Positions 20,804 to 29,962 of a stretch of 64,000 bases of DNA are shown here, in pieces. How positions within the stretch are numbered: the first letter of the stretch is position 1; every line of letters starts with the position of its first letter. Under the pieces are notes generated by a model, which saw nothing but the letters and a program-made list of their open reading frames with translations, was not told where the DNA came from and searched no databases. The translations under genes were made by a program, and so were the position numbers. The stretch spans positions 1 to 64,000 of the forward strand of contig JAUJMQ010000001.1 of NCBI GenBank assembly GCA_030446775.1. Reading direction: 5' to 3'. Source of the DNA: Egibacteraceae bacterium (lineage in GTDB: Bacteria; Actinomycetota; Nitriliruptoria; Euzebyales; Egibacteraceae).

Positions 20804-21274
20804 CTACGACCCGCTCGACGATCCCAGGACGCGGTCGTACAGCGCACCGGTCGCCGCCGCCTGGACGAGCTTGTCGATGACGTCCACGGTCCAGTCCTGC
20901 CGCGACCAGCTGCTCGGCCGGTACAGCCCGAGCGCGGTGTTGAGCAGCACGTCGGCGGTGTAGACGGTCGCGAACACCGCAGCGACGGCCTTCGGGCCGC
21001 GCAACCCGGCGCGGGCCGCCAAGCCGTAGGCCGAGCCCCACATCGTCCCGAGGGCGAAGTGGGTCGTCCAGTTCAGCCTCTCACGCCCCTGCCTGCTGCT
21101 CGGGTGCACGGGGAGGACCTTCTCGGCGAAGCTCGCCGGCGCGTAGCTCGTCTCGCGCCCGCTGATGGGCATCTCGACGAGCTTCTGGAACGCGGTCATC
21201 ACGGCCGTCCCGGCGACGCCCGCCACGACGCCTCGACCAACGGTTGCCGCCATGGACGGTCGCTGAGCGGACAT
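20804..21274 (-). CDS. Conserved membrane protein of unknown function
   Basis: 156 residues from ATG 21274 (MSAQRPSMAATVGRG). A glycine-rich first helix (GRGVVAGVAGTAVMTAFQKL) precedes a conserved-looking loop (EMPISGRETSYAPASFAEKV) and three further hydrophobic segments. The pattern resembles DUF1440/DUF6789-like proteins, none with known function. The 198 nt between hppA and this gene show nothing recognisable. Confidence 0.65.
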   Translation of the reverse strand: MSAQRPSMAATVGRGVVAGVAGTAVMTAFQKLVEMPISGRETSYAPASFAEKVLPVHPSSRQGRERLNWTTHFALGTMWGSAYGLAARAGLRGPKAVAAVFATVYTADVLLNTALGLYRPSSWSRQDWTVDVIDKLVQAAATGALYDRVLGSSSGS

Positions 21275-21428
21275 GCCGGATCTTGTTGCCCGCGAATGTC
21301 GTGTCCAACCCTTGAGCCAAGAGCTCGCCGTCAACGGTGGCGTGCGAGCGGAGGCGCCGCACTCGCTTGCCGCATCCCGGGCGAGCGCACACCTGGCCGC
21401 GCCCATGGGGCACAATCCGTGCGTGGGG

Positions 21429-21983
21429 ATGTCGGTGGGCACGCGGGAGCGCGGAGAGGCGGTGCTGTGGCTGCTCGGCTACGTGCTGTTCCTGGCCCTC
21501 ATGTTGTGGATGAGCGCCCGCAACCCCTCCTCACCGCTCGGCCAGCCCGCCGACCCCACGGGCCGCATCGGCATCTTCTCGGTGCTCGTGCTTCCGCTGG
21601 CGCTGTGGCTGGGAACGGTGCAGGCGGGTCTGGACCACGACGCCGTCGCCCAAAGGGTCACCGTCGTCGTCATCCTCGCCGTGGTGGCCGCCGTCGCCGC
21701 CTCGATGATCGGGCTGCTGCCCGACGACCTGCGCAGCTGCCTGGCGCTGCGCCGGCTCCCCGAGATCCCTGAGCGGTGCCTGACGACCGCGGACCTGCGG
21801 CGCACCGTCGTGGTGGAGGCGACGCTCGTGTGGCTGGCCTTCGGCGCGAGCTGGGTGGCCGCCGCCAAGCGCCGCACCCGGCGCGACCGGGGGCGCCTGC
21901 GCAGGGCGAGCAGCGACGCCTCACACCGTCCAGGGCCACGAGACGCGCCGGGTCACGGGGCGGGCAGCCGTCCCCAGCCGTAG
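21429..21983 (+). CDS. Four-helix membrane protein, unknown function
   Basis: 184 residues from ATG 21429; an in-frame GTG at 21423 lies 6 nt behind a CACAAT -10-like box and may be the leaderless start. Hydrophobic helices at AVLWLLGYVLFLALMLWM, IFSVLVLPLALWLGTV, VTVVVILAVVAAVAASMI and VVEATLVWLAFGASWV, then a very basic tail (KRRTRRDRGRLRR). No family recognised. Overlaps the 3' end of the convergent methyltransferase by about 30 nt. Confidence 0.65.
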   Translation: MSVGTRERGEAVLWLLGYVLFLALMLWMSARNPSSPLGQPADPTGRIGIFSVLVLPLALWLGTVQAGLDHDAVAQRVTVVVILAVVAAVAASMIGLLPDDLRSCLALRRLPEIPERCLTTADLRRTVVVEATLVWLAFGASWVAAAKRRTRRDRGRLRRASSDASHRPGPRDAPGHGAGSRPQP

Positions 21984-22579
21984 ACCCAGGTGACATCGCC
22001 GCGTTCGAGCGGGTCGGGTCGCGGCTCGACCTCGACCTCGTCGTAGCCGGCGTCGATCAGCAGCGCCTTGAGCTGCCCCGCGCTGATCGTCGTCGCGTAG
22101 ACCGTGCCTGCGGGGGGGTCGTCGACGGGCTCCAGCTCCGCCGAGCCCTCCCGGAACGTCACGAAGATCGGTCCCCGCCGCTGCACCCGTCGCCACTCGG
22201 CCAGAGCCCCGCGGATCTCGCGTCGCGGCAGGTGGTGCAGCGCCGCCGGCGCCCAGATGCCGTCGAACACCGCGTCGCCGAACGGCAGCCGACGGAAGTC
22301 CCAACGTGCGAGCGCGCCCTTCGGAAACAGCGTGTGGCCCAGGCGCATGGGCTCCGCCGCGAGGTCGCCGGCGTAGACCCGCAGGCCCGCGTCGCGCAGC
22401 AGCCTCACGTCCAGCGCCGGCCCGCACGCGACGTCGAGGACCCTGCCGCCACGACCCACCAGCGCGCCGAACTTGCGCACGGCGTCAAGCGGTCGGCGCC
22501 GGCGCCAGGCGTCCTGGTAGGCCTGCGCGGCGGCGTCGTAGGCGGCGACGGTCTGCGCGATGCGGCCCTCGGCGCCCGT
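21953..22579 (-). CDS. SAM-dependent methyltransferase (start uncertain)
   Basis: Motif I VLDVACGPALDVRLL, motif II region YAGDLAAEPM, and FDGIWAPAALHHLPR identify a small class I methyltransferase; substrate unknown. The first standard start is GTG 22480, immediately before motif I, but the same frame upstream reads as a plausible N-terminal helix (RIAQTVAAYDAAAQAY) typical of this family, with an AGGAGG ribosome-binding site and no ATG/GTG/TTG after it. The coordinates use the ACG at 22579, 6 nt from AGGAGG, as a hypothesis. Confidence 0.7.
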   Translation of the reverse strand, partial: TGAEGRIAQTVAAYDAAAQAYQDAWRRRRPLDAVRKFGALVGRGGRVLDVACGPALDVRLLRDAGLRVYAGDLAAEPMRLGHTLFPKGALARWDFRRLPFGDAVFDGIWAPAALHHLPRREIRGALAEWRRVQRRGPIFVTFREGSAELEPVDDPPAGTVYATTISAGQLKALLIDAGYDEVEVEPRPDPLERGDVTWVYGWGRLPAP

Positions 22580-22729
22580 GACGGTCCTCCTGGGAAGCGG
22601 CGGGCGGACATGTTACCGACCCTGCGGGGCTGCGCCGATCCCGTGCGGCGGTCCCTGCGCGCCTTCCGCGCGGGCCGACCGCTTCGGGGCCATCTAGATG
22701 AGGCCGGGCTCCCCGGCGGCGCCCGTCCT

Positions 22730-23161
22730 CTAGTCGCCCACGGCTCCGTCGCCGGTGAGGTCGACCGAGAAGCGCATCTTCACGACCATGCCGGCCTCGC
22801 GGCGGAACTCGACGTCGTCGGCCAGGCCGCGGATGAGCGTGACACCGAGACCGTTCTCCAGCGACCAGTCCCGCGACGAGTGGGCCTCGAGCGGCGGCGG
22901 CTCGAACCCCGGGCCGGTGTCGGCGATGGTCACGGCGAACTGGCCAGACCCGGTCGGTCCGAAGGCGAGCACGACCGGGGCCGGCTTGGCGGTGCGCCGA
23001 TGCGCGTTGATGGCGTTCGTCGTCGCCTCGCTCACCGCGATCTTCAGGTCCTCCAAGCGCTCGTCGGCCATCCCGGCCTGGCGGGCGGCGACCATGACGA
23101 CGAGCCGCGCGAGCCCGACGTAGCGCACGTCAGGGGGCAGGTGCAGCTCGACGTCGGTCAC
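22730..23161 (-). CDS. RsbW-type anti-sigma factor / serine kinase
   Basis: 143 residues, GHKL ATPase fold: N-box SEATTNAINAH, G1 DTGPGF, G2 NGLGVTLI. These small kinases bind a sigma factor or phosphorylate an anti-anti-sigma partner. It lies 37 nt downstream of the STAS-domain gene and is likely in one operon, matching the Streptomyces bldG-SCO3548 pair. GTG 23161 is the start. The sigma factor it controls is not in the window. Confidence 0.88.
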   Translation of the reverse strand: MTDVELHLPPDVRYVGLARLVVMVAARQAGMADERLEDLKIAVSEATTNAINAHRRTAKPAPVVLAFGPTGSGQFAVTIADTGPGFEPPPLEAHSSRDWSLENGLGVTLIRGLADDVEFRREAGMVVKMRFSVDLTGDGAVGD

Positions 23162-23198
23162 CGGCCCGGCCCTCGAGCCCGCGCATGCCGGCCGCGGA

Positions 23199-23540
23199 TC
23201 ACTCGCTGTCCTGCAGCGCCTCGTCGAGGGAGTCGTGAATGGGGAACACCTTGGTCAGGCCCGTGATGCGGAAGATCTTGAGGATCCGCTCCTGGTTGCA
23301 CACCAGCGACAAGCTCCCGTCGTGGCTGCGCACCCGCTTCAGCCCGCCCACGAGGACGCCGAGACCGGTGGAGTCGAGGAACTCGACCTTCGTCATGTCC
23401 ACGACGATCTGGTAGTGGCCCTCGCCGACGAGCTCGACGAGCTTCTCGCGCAGCTTGGGCGCGGTGTAGACGTCGACCTCTCCCCCTACCTCCAGGACGG
23501 TCCGGTCGCCTTCCTTGCGGTGGTTCAGGGTCAACTCCAC
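23199..23540 (-). CDS. bldG: STAS-domain anti-anti-sigma factor (BldG-like)
   Basis: 113 residues from GTG 23540, 8 nt after GAGGAG. STAS fold with the phosphorylatable Ser in [14 protein letters not shown]. In its unphosphorylated form this type of protein sequesters the RsbW-type kinase and frees the sigma factor. Position between hppA/anti-sigma and the helicase is the same as for bldG in Streptomyces coelicolor, where it governs development and antibiotic production; the name is transferred on synteny and domain, not on sequence search. Confidence 0.85.
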   Translation of the reverse strand: MELTLNHRKEGDRTVLEVGGEVDVYTAPKLREKLVELVGEGHYQIVVDMTKVEFLDSTGLGVLVGGLKRVRSHDGSLSLVCNQERILKIFRITGLTKVFPIHDSLDEALQDSE

Positions 23541-23721
23541 AACAAGCACTCCTCGAAGGTTCAGCGGCACGAGCCGTACCGCAGGTACGGCGTGACGGCC
23601 TCGGTGACGTTCCCTGGGCTTTCCGGGGGCAAACGCCGCACGGCCCGCCGTCCACCGCCCCAGGACGCACCTCGAACGCCGGGCGGCCTACGCGCAACGA
23701 CTCCTTGCGGGAGACGGGCCC

Positions 23722-23727
23722 TAGCCT
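23722..23727 (+). promoter_or_regulatory. -10 box of leaderless helicase promoter
   Basis: TAGCCT ends 9 nt before ATG 23737, with no Shine-Dalgarno between. Confidence 0.45.
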
Positions 23728-23736
23728 GGCGTGCCG

Positions 23737-26175
23737 ATGGACGCCGACGCTCTCCTGGCCCTGCTCGACGCCGCCCTGTCGGCCGCGGCGCCGGCCGCCG
23801 ACGGGCGCTCCCGCATCGCCGCCCTGCAGCACCTTCCCGCGCGAGGCGCGAACACGGTGTCGCTTCCCGACGACCTGCCCGAGCCGCTCGGCGACCGACT
23901 GCGGCTGCTCGGCGTGTCGGCGCTGTACAGCCACCAGGCCGAGGCGCTGGCGACCGTCCGTGCCGGGCGGTCCGTCGTCGTGTCCACCGGGACCGCGAGC
24001 GGCAAGTCGCTGTGCTACCAGCTGCCGCTGGCCGAGCGGCTGCTGCGCGACGACAAGGCGACGGCGCTGTACCTGGCGCCGACCAAGGCGCTGGCGCACG
24101 ACCAGCTGCGGGCGCTGCGCGCCTTCCGTCTTCCCCACATCCGGGCCGCGGCCTACGACGGCGACACGCCCGCCGGCGACCGCGAGGCGATCCGGCGGAC
24201 CGCCAACGTCGTGTTGACCAACCCGGACATGCTCCACGTCGGCCTGTTGCCGTCGCACCGGCGCTGGGGGGACTTCTTCCACCGTCTCGCGCTCGTCGTC
24301 GTCGATGAGTGCCACGTCGCCCGGGGAGTGTTCGGCTCCCACGTCGCCGCGATCCTCCGGCGGTTGCGGCGCGTCTGCGACCGCTACTCGTCGGCGCCCG
24401 TGTTCGTGCTGGCGTCGGCGACGATCGGCAACCCCGGGGAGCACGCCCGCAACCTCACGGGCCTGGACGTCGCGGAGGTCGTACGCGACGGCTCGCCCCG
24501 CCCGCCGGTCGCCTTCGCGCTGTGGGAGCCACCGCTGACCGACGCCGACAGCGGCGCCCGCCGCTCGACCCTCGCCGAGGCCGCCGACCTGCTCGCCGGG
24601 CTCGTCGAGCGGGGACCCACGACGCTGGCGTTCGTCAAGTCGCGCAAGGGCGCCGAGCTCGTGGCGGGTGCGGCCAGCCGGCGGCTCGCGGCCACGGGCG
24701 CCGCCGGAGGCACTCCGGGCGGCGGGGCCGACCCCGCTCGGCACGCCGTGGCAGGAGCCGCGGACGGCGACGAGGGGGTCGCCGCGCGCCCCTCCGGGGA
24801 CCGGGGCGCCGACCGCCACATCCTGGCCTACCGCGGCGGGCACCTGGCCGAGGAGCGGCGGGCGGTCGAGCGCGGGCTCATCGACGGCACCCTGCGCGGC
24901 GTCGCGGCGACCGACGCGCTGGAGCTCGGCGTCGACGTCGGGTCGCTGGACGCGGTCGTCATCGCGGGCTGGCCGGGGACCGTCGCCTCCCTGTGGCAGC
25001 AGGCCGGACGCGCCGGCCGCCGCGGTCGGGAGGCGGTAGCGATCTTCGTGGCCGCCGACAACCCGCTGGACCACTTCCTGCTCGCCAACCCCGCGGAGCT
25101 GTGGGGGCGGCCACTGGAGTCGGCCGTCGTGGACGTGACCAACCCGTACGTCCTCGTGCCGCACCTGCGCTGCGCCGCCTGGGAGCTGCCCCTGGCGCCC
25201 GACGACCCGGTGTTGACCGGTCCCGGCGGGGTCGGCGACGCGCTGCCGCAGCTGCTGGCGGACGAGGGCGCCGCCGGCCGGCTCCGGGAGCGGGCCGGAC
25301 GCTGGCACTGGTCGGGCCGCGGCTCGCCCGCCGCCGCCGTGTCGATCCGCAGCGCCGGCGGGGAGCCGTTCGCGATCGTGGACGCCGGCACCGGCGTGCT
25401 GATCGGCGACGTCGACGAGGCGCGCGCCCACCGCAGCGTGCACGCCGGGGCGGTGTACCTGCACCAGGGGCGGACCTACCGCGTGACCGAGCTCGACCTC
25501 GCCGAGCGCGTGGCCCTGGCCCTGCCCTACGACGGCGACGAGTACACGACCCCTCGCAGCGACACCGAGATCGGCGTGCTCACGGTGCGCGAACGGGTGG
25601 AGTGGGGGCGCTGCGCCATGCACCTGGGGCGTGTGGAGGTGTCCAACCAGGTGCTCGCCTACGAGCGGCGGCGAATGATGACCGACGAGTCGCTGGGCGT
25701 CGTGGAGCTCGACCTGCCGCGGCTGCACCTGGTGACCCAGGCGCTGTGGCTGACGGTCCCCGACGCCGTGCTCGACACGGCGGGACTGGGGCCCGAGCGG
25801 GTGCCGGGTGCCGTCCACGCCGCCGAGCACGCGGCCATCGGGCTGCTGCCGCTGTTCGCGATGTGCGACCGCTGGGACATCGGGGGGCTGTCCACGCCGT
25901 GGCATCCCGACACCGGCGCGGCCACCGTCTTCGTCTACGACGGCTATCCCGGCGGAGCGGGCATCGCCGAGCGCGGGTACCGCAGCGACGACGCGCACCT
26001 TCGGGCGACGCTGACCGCGGTGGCGTCGTGCCGCTGCTCGGACGGCTGCCCGTCGTGCGTCCAGTCGCCCAAGTGCGGCAACGGCAACGAGCCGCTGGAC
26101 AAGGCCGGCGCCGTCGCCCTGCTCACGGCGGTCCTGTCCGAGCGCGCCGACGGCAGGGCGCCGGCGGCGCTGTGA
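23737..26175 (+). CDS. DEAD/DEAH-box helicase with zinc-binding DUF1998 region (MrfA/YprA-like)
   Basis: 812 residues. Superfamily 2 motifs: I STGTASGKSLCYQLP, Ia APTKALAHDQ, II VVVDECHV, III LASATIGNP, IV-VI FVKSRKGAEL, ATDALELGVDVG, QQAGRAGRRG. The C-terminus has the four-Cys cluster CRCSDGCPSCVQSPKCGNGN of the MrfA family. In Bacillus MrfA repairs mitomycin-induced DNA adducts independently of UvrA; that role is inferred here. A Gly/Ala/Pro-rich insert around residues 325-365 looks like a linker. ATG 23737 is preferred over GTG 23731 because of the -10 box distance. Same neighbour order in Mycobacterium and Streptomyces. Confidence 0.9.
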   Translation: MDADALLALLDAALSAAAPAADGRSRIAALQHLPARGANTVSLPDDLPEPLGDRLRLLGVSALYSHQAEALATVRAGRSVVVSTGTASGKSLCYQLPLAERLLRDDKATALYLAPTKALAHDQLRALRAFRLPHIRAAAYDGDTPAGDREAIRRTANVVLTNPDMLHVGLLPSHRRWGDFFHRLALVVVDECHVARGVFGSHVAAILRRLRRVCDRYSSAPVFVLASATIGNPGEHARNLTGLDVAEVVRDGSPRPPVAFALWEPPLTDADSGARRSTLAEAADLLAGLVERGPTTLAFVKSRKGAELVAGAASRRLAATGAAGGTPGGGADPARHAVAGAADGDEGVAARPSGDRGADRHILAYRGGHLAEERRAVERGLIDGTLRGVAATDALELGVDVGSLDAVVIAGWPGTVASLWQQAGRAGRRGREAVAIFVAADNPLDHFLLANPAELWGRPLESAVVDVTNPYVLVPHLRCAAWELPLAPDDPVLTGPGGVGDALPQLLADEGAAGRLRERAGRWHWSGRGSPAAAVSIRSAGGEPFAIVDAGTGVLIGDVDEARAHRSVHAGAVYLHQGRTYRVTELDLAERVALALPYDGDEYTTPRSDTEIGVLTVRERVEWGRCAMHLGRVEVSNQVLAYERRRMMTDESLGVVELDLPRLHLVTQALWLTVPDAVLDTAGLGPERVPGAVHAAEHAAIGLLPLFAMCDRWDIGGLSTPWHPDTGAATVFVYDGYPGGAGIAERGYRSDDAHLRATLTAVASCRCSDGCPSCVQSPKCGNGNEPLDKAGAVALLTAVLSERADGRAPAAL

Positions 26176-26286
26176 GGGGTGGACGCCGGCGGGTCAGCGG
26201 GCGGGGACGGCGGCCCGCGGCACGGCCGCTGCGCGCAGGCGACGCCTCACCACGGCGGCCCGGCGGCCGCTGCGCGCAGGGGACGG

Positions 26287-26884
26287 TTACTCCTCGGGCG
26301 GCCCCCGCGACGCCTGCCGCCGGTGCCGGCGGGCGGACCGCCGGCGGGCGGACGGCCGCTGGGTGGCGACCGGCGCGCGCACCGCTGCCGGCGGGCGGAC
26401 CGCCGCGACGGCCGTCGCGGGCAGCCCGGCGGTGATGCCGCGCACCAGCGCGCTGCGCGGATCGACCTCCACCGTCACGGAGTAGCGCAGGGGCCAGTCC
26501 CGCAGGTCCTCGCCGACCACGCGCGCGCCGTTCGCCGCCGCGACCGCGCGCGCCCGCTCCCCGGACTGTTCCGGCCACCGGCCAGCGTGGAGGCGGCCAT
26601 CCCGGCCAGCGCCGCGGCGTCGGCCGCCGTGCGGGCCCGCGCGGCGGCAACAGCGGCGTCGGTGACCGCCGCGACGGTGACCAGCGCGAGGGCCAGCGCG
26701 ACGGTGGTGCCCAGCAGCGCCGTCAGCCCCGCGCCGCCGGCCTCCCCGCTGCCTGTGAGCGCGCCGCCAGGACAGCCGATCCGCCGTCCTGCGTGGTCGG
26801 ATGGGACCTCTGCCTGTCGTCGGGCACGCGACGACGCAAGGGGGACGCGGAGCGCTGGGGCGCGCGCCGCCGTCGCCGTCTCAT
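26287..26884 (-). CDS. TadE-like pilus-locus protein (Rv3654c type), frameshifted
   Basis: A TadE-like N-terminal helix in GLTALLGTTVALALALVTV is followed by AAARARTAADAAALAG, typical of the Rv3654c-type protein that closes actinobacterial tad loci. One base is missing near the CCCC at 26559-26562; repairing it joins LAGG to the tail GARVVGEDLRDWPLRYSV. The likely start ATG 26884 overlaps the tadE stop (ATGA) but is in another frame from the helix, so a second shift near 26790-26880 is probable. Annotated as one gene with probable sequence errors. Confidence 0.6.
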
Positions 26885-27294
26885 CGGTCCTCCACGAGCA
26901 GTGTCGCGCGGCCGGGCAGCTCGACGGTGACACCGAAGGCCGCGAAGGCACGGGTGCCCAGCCGCACCACCGCGGTGACGGGCTCGCCCGGGACCCGGAC
27001 ACCGGTCGGCGGATGGAGCACCACGGCCACCGGCCGGCGGCCGGCGGCCGCCCGCGCCGCGCTCCTGACGGCCTCGTCGTCGTCGACCGCGGCCACCCGC
27101 GCCGCCTGCAGCGCCACCGCCTGGGCGGCGACGAGGTCGGCTCCGAGCAGCGCGGCGTGCAGCAGCAGCGTCAGCAGCGTGACGACGACCGGGATGGCCA
27201 GCGCGAGCTCGAGCGTCTGCGAGCCGCGCTGGCCGCGGAGGCGGGAGAGGGCGGCGCGGCGCGCGCCGCCCTCTCCCTGTCGGCTCAGAACCAA
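26881..27294 (-). CDS. tadE: TadE-family minor pilin
   Basis: About 137 residues. Class III-type leader and helix: RGSQTLELALAIPVVVTLLT with the invariant Glu after the cleavage site, then AAQAVALQAARVAAV and a beta-rich C-terminus. TadE proteins are minor pilins of the tad/Flp apparatus. No ATG or GTG is available; TTG 27294, inside the end of the pilin gene, is the best start and implies translational coupling. Confidence 0.75.
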   Translation of the reverse strand: MVLSRQGEGGARRAALSRLRGQRGSQTLELALAIPVVVTLLTLLLHAALLGADLVAAQAVALQAARVAAVDDDEAVRSAARAAAGRRPVAVVLHPPTGVRVPGEPVTAVVRLGTRAFAAFGVTVELPGRATLLVEDR

Positions 27295-27563
27295 CTGGTC
27301 ACGAGCTCGACGAGCGCCGACAGGAGCGTCTCGACCACGCGGTCGAGCAGCCCCGTGCGGCTGATGATGCTCCACAGCAGGCCGATGAGCCCGGCGCCCA
27401 GGCCGCCGATCATGGCGTACTCGACGGCCTGGGCGCCCGCTTCGCCGTCGTCGCGCAGCCGTTCGACGCGGCGGGACAAGGTCTCGGCGACCCCGTCGGC
27501 GGTGTGGCCCGCGGCGTTGCGGCCGGGGACGGAGACGGGCGTGGTCGGTGCCGGCTGATGCAT
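27285..27563 (-). CDS. Flp-like pilin (DUF4244 family)
   Basis: 92 residues from ATG 27563. After a charged leader comes the prepilin-peptidase site and helix EAGAQAVEYAMIGGLGAGLI: Gly/Ala at the cleavage point followed by Glu-Tyr, the Flp hallmark. This is the likely major pilin subunit of the locus. It sits between tadC and tadE as in Mycobacterium (Rv3656c). Confidence 0.88.
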   Translation of the reverse strand: MHQPAPTTPVSVPGRNAAGHTADGVAETLSRRVERLRDDGEAGAQAVEYAMIGGLGAGLIGLLWSIISRTGLLDRVVETLLSALVELVTSWF

Positions 27564-27596
27564 GGCGATGCTCCTTGTCTCGGTGCCGTCCTGCCG

Positions 27597-28843
27597 TCAT
27601 CGGGCGAGCGTCGTCCACAGCAGCGGTGGCACGACGCCGAGCACGAACGCCGGCAGGGTCAGCAGGGTCGTGGGGAAGACGAGGGCGAGCTGCAGCCGCT
27701 CGGCCGCCTCCTCGGCGGCGGCACGGCGGTCGGCGCGCAGCTCAGCGGCGAGGCGGCGCAACGCCACGGCGGCTGGGGCGCCCCACCGCTCGGTCACGGC
27801 CAACAGGGCGCCGAGGTCGGCCAGCCCTGTGCCGGCCAGCGCGGTGTCGACGCTGTCGCCGGCCGCCATCCGCCTCGCCGCATCGGCGAGCAGGGGGCGC
27901 GCCGGCGGCGGCGCGAGTGGCGCGACCGTGGCGAGCGCGCCGCGGACCGGCATGCCGGCGGTGAGCGCGACGGCGACGAGCTCGATCGTCTCCGCCGCTC
28001 CCCCTCGCGCCCGGCCGCGGTGCCGGGAGATGCCGCCGCGCCGCCGGCACCCCGCCGCCGGGCCGCGGTGCCGGGAGGTGCCGCCGCGTCGCCGGCACCC
28101 CGCCCGGGGCCGGCCGCGGCGGCCGCGCCGGGCGCCGGCACGCCCGGGCGTGCAGCCAGGACCGCGCCGAGAGCGCCGGCAAGGGCGCCGGCGGCAGGCG
28201 CGACGAGCCAGCCGGCCACGACCGCCGCTCCGGCGCCCACGGCGGCCCCACGGCGCCAGTCGCGGGCGGCCGGCCGCGCCGACAGCGGGTCTGCCACCGT
28301 CGCGGCGAGCTCCGCCGCCCGGACCATCCGGCGCATCCACCGCCATGCCGTGACCCCGAGGACCGCTGCGCCGACCGCGGTGGCCGCTCCGACCGGCGTC
28401 GCGTAGAAGGAGAGGGCAGCGGCGTCCAGCGCCACGAGCAGGGACCAGGCCGCCATCGGCACGGCCGCGAGGATGACGGCCGTGCCGCGTGCCTGGGCGG
28501 TGCGAACGGCCAGAAGCCGGCGAAGGTCAGCCTCGTCGCGCAACGCGACGAGCGCCTGCTCGACGGCCGCTCCGGCTCCCGCGCCGCTGCGCTCGGCCAC
28601 CGCCAGGGCGCGGACGAGCAGGTCGGCAGCCGGATCGCCGCAGGCCACCTCGGCGGCGGTCTCGGCCAGGGAGCGCCCCAACCCCAGGTCCCGCGCGACG
28701 CCGGCCAGCGGCCCCGAACCGGCGGCGGCGACGAGCGCCTGCCCCGGCGCCGCGCCGGCGCTGAGCGCGGCCTGCAGCTCGCAGACCGCCGCGGACTCCA
28801 ACTCGGCGGGGCGCTCACCAGCCGCTCCGCCGCCATAGCTCAC
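27597..28843 (-). CDS. tadC: TadB and TadC platform proteins in one reading frame, one frameshift
   Basis: Two type II secretion F domains follow each other. The TadB half has [20 protein letters not shown] and [20 protein letters not shown] with membrane helices [18 protein letters not shown]. The TadC half has [36 protein letters not shown] and the closing helix [19 protein letters not shown]. No stop codon separates the halves; the frame only shifts inside an Ala/Pro/Arg linker at about 28000-28130 that also carries a 48-bp tandem duplication. Normally these are two genes, so this is either a fusion or a lost stop. The inner-membrane platform of the pilus machine. GTG 28843 overlaps tadA by 29 nt. 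Confidence 0.7.
28013..28107. repeat. 48-bp tandem duplication in the tadB-tadC linker
   Basis: The unit starting GGCCGCGGTGCCGGGAG at 28013 recurs at 28061 with only a few differences, 48 bp (16 codons) apart. It lies in the linker where the reading frame changes. Confidence 0.7.
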
Positions 28844-29962
28844 GGGTGCGCAGGGGGCCCTCGCCGGACCGCCGCTGGACCTCGGACACCTGCACGACGC
28901 CGCGCCTGCCGTCGGGCGCGCGCGACAGCACGGCGAGGAGGTCAAGGCCGACCTCCAGCTGCGCCCGCGCCGCCGCCAGCGGCAGGCCGGCGAGCAGCGC
29001 CATGCCCTCCAGGCGCACGAGCGCCTCGTCGGCGGCGCGGGCGTGGACGGTCGTCATGCAGCCCTCGTGGCCGGTGGCCAGCGCCTGGAGCACCTCGACG
29101 ACCTCGACGCCGCGCACCTCACCGACGACGATGCGGTCGGGCCGCATCCGCAGCGCCTGCCGGACGAGGTCGCGCAAGGTCACCTCGCCCGCCCCCTCGG
29201 CGTTGGGCGGGCGGCTCTCCAGCCGGACGACGTGCGCGCGCAGCGAGGACGCAGCTCGGGGGCGTCCTCGATGACGACGACGCGCTCGTCGTCGCCGACC
29301 TCGGCCAGGAGCAGGTCGAGCAGCGTCGTCTTGCCCGTCCCGGTACGGCCGCAGCACACGACCGCCCGGCGATCGGCGACCGCGCCGCGCAGCAGCGCCG
29401 CGGCGGGTGGCGGCACCGCCCCCGGCGGCGACGAGCTCGTCCCACCGGTGGGACACCGCGGCGAACTTGCGAACCGTGACCACCGGGCCGGCGGGCGCCA
29501 GCGGCGGCAGCAGCGCGTGCAGCCGGCTGCCGTCGGGCAGGCGCGCGTCGACGGCGGGGCGTGCGCGCGGTCCAGCCGCAGGCCCAGCGGCGTCACGACC
29601 CGCAGCACGGCGGCGTGCAGCGCGCCGGCGTCGGGGTAGCGCACCGCGGTCGGCTCCAGCCGGCCGTCACGCTCGACCCAGACCTCCTCGGGGCCGTTGA
29701 CCATCACGTCGGTGACGCCCGGGTCGCGCAGCAACGCGGCGACGGGACCGAGGCCGGCCAGGGTGTCGGCGACCTCCCGGACGAGGGCCGCGAGCTGGTC
29801 TGGCGGCAACAGGACGCCTTCGTCGCGGACGGCACGAGCGACCGCGGAGCGGACCGTCGCCAGGGCCGGCGGCCCGACCGCGGCAACCACGAGCGGGTCG
29901 GCGGCGACCCGGCGCCGCAGCCGCTCCAGACCCGCGGCTCCCGACACGGCGGCCGCGGTCAT
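28815..29962 (-). CDS. tadA: Pilus assembly ATPase TadA/CpaF (three frameshifts)
   Basis: Secretion ATPase that powers pilus assembly. From ATG 29962 (ATGA overlap with ssd) the N-domain reads [20 protein letters not shown], Walker A is [12 protein letters not shown], then [11 protein letters not shown] (Asp box), [12 protein letters not shown] (Walker B) and [13 protein letters not shown] (His box). Frame breaks: one base missing near GGGG 29556-29559 (joins RLDRAH to [13 protein letters not shown]), one extra in CCCCC 29419-29423, one missing near 29249-29252. Repaired length is about 382 residues, normal for the family. All ATPase motifs are present, so function is likely. Confidence 0.85.
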
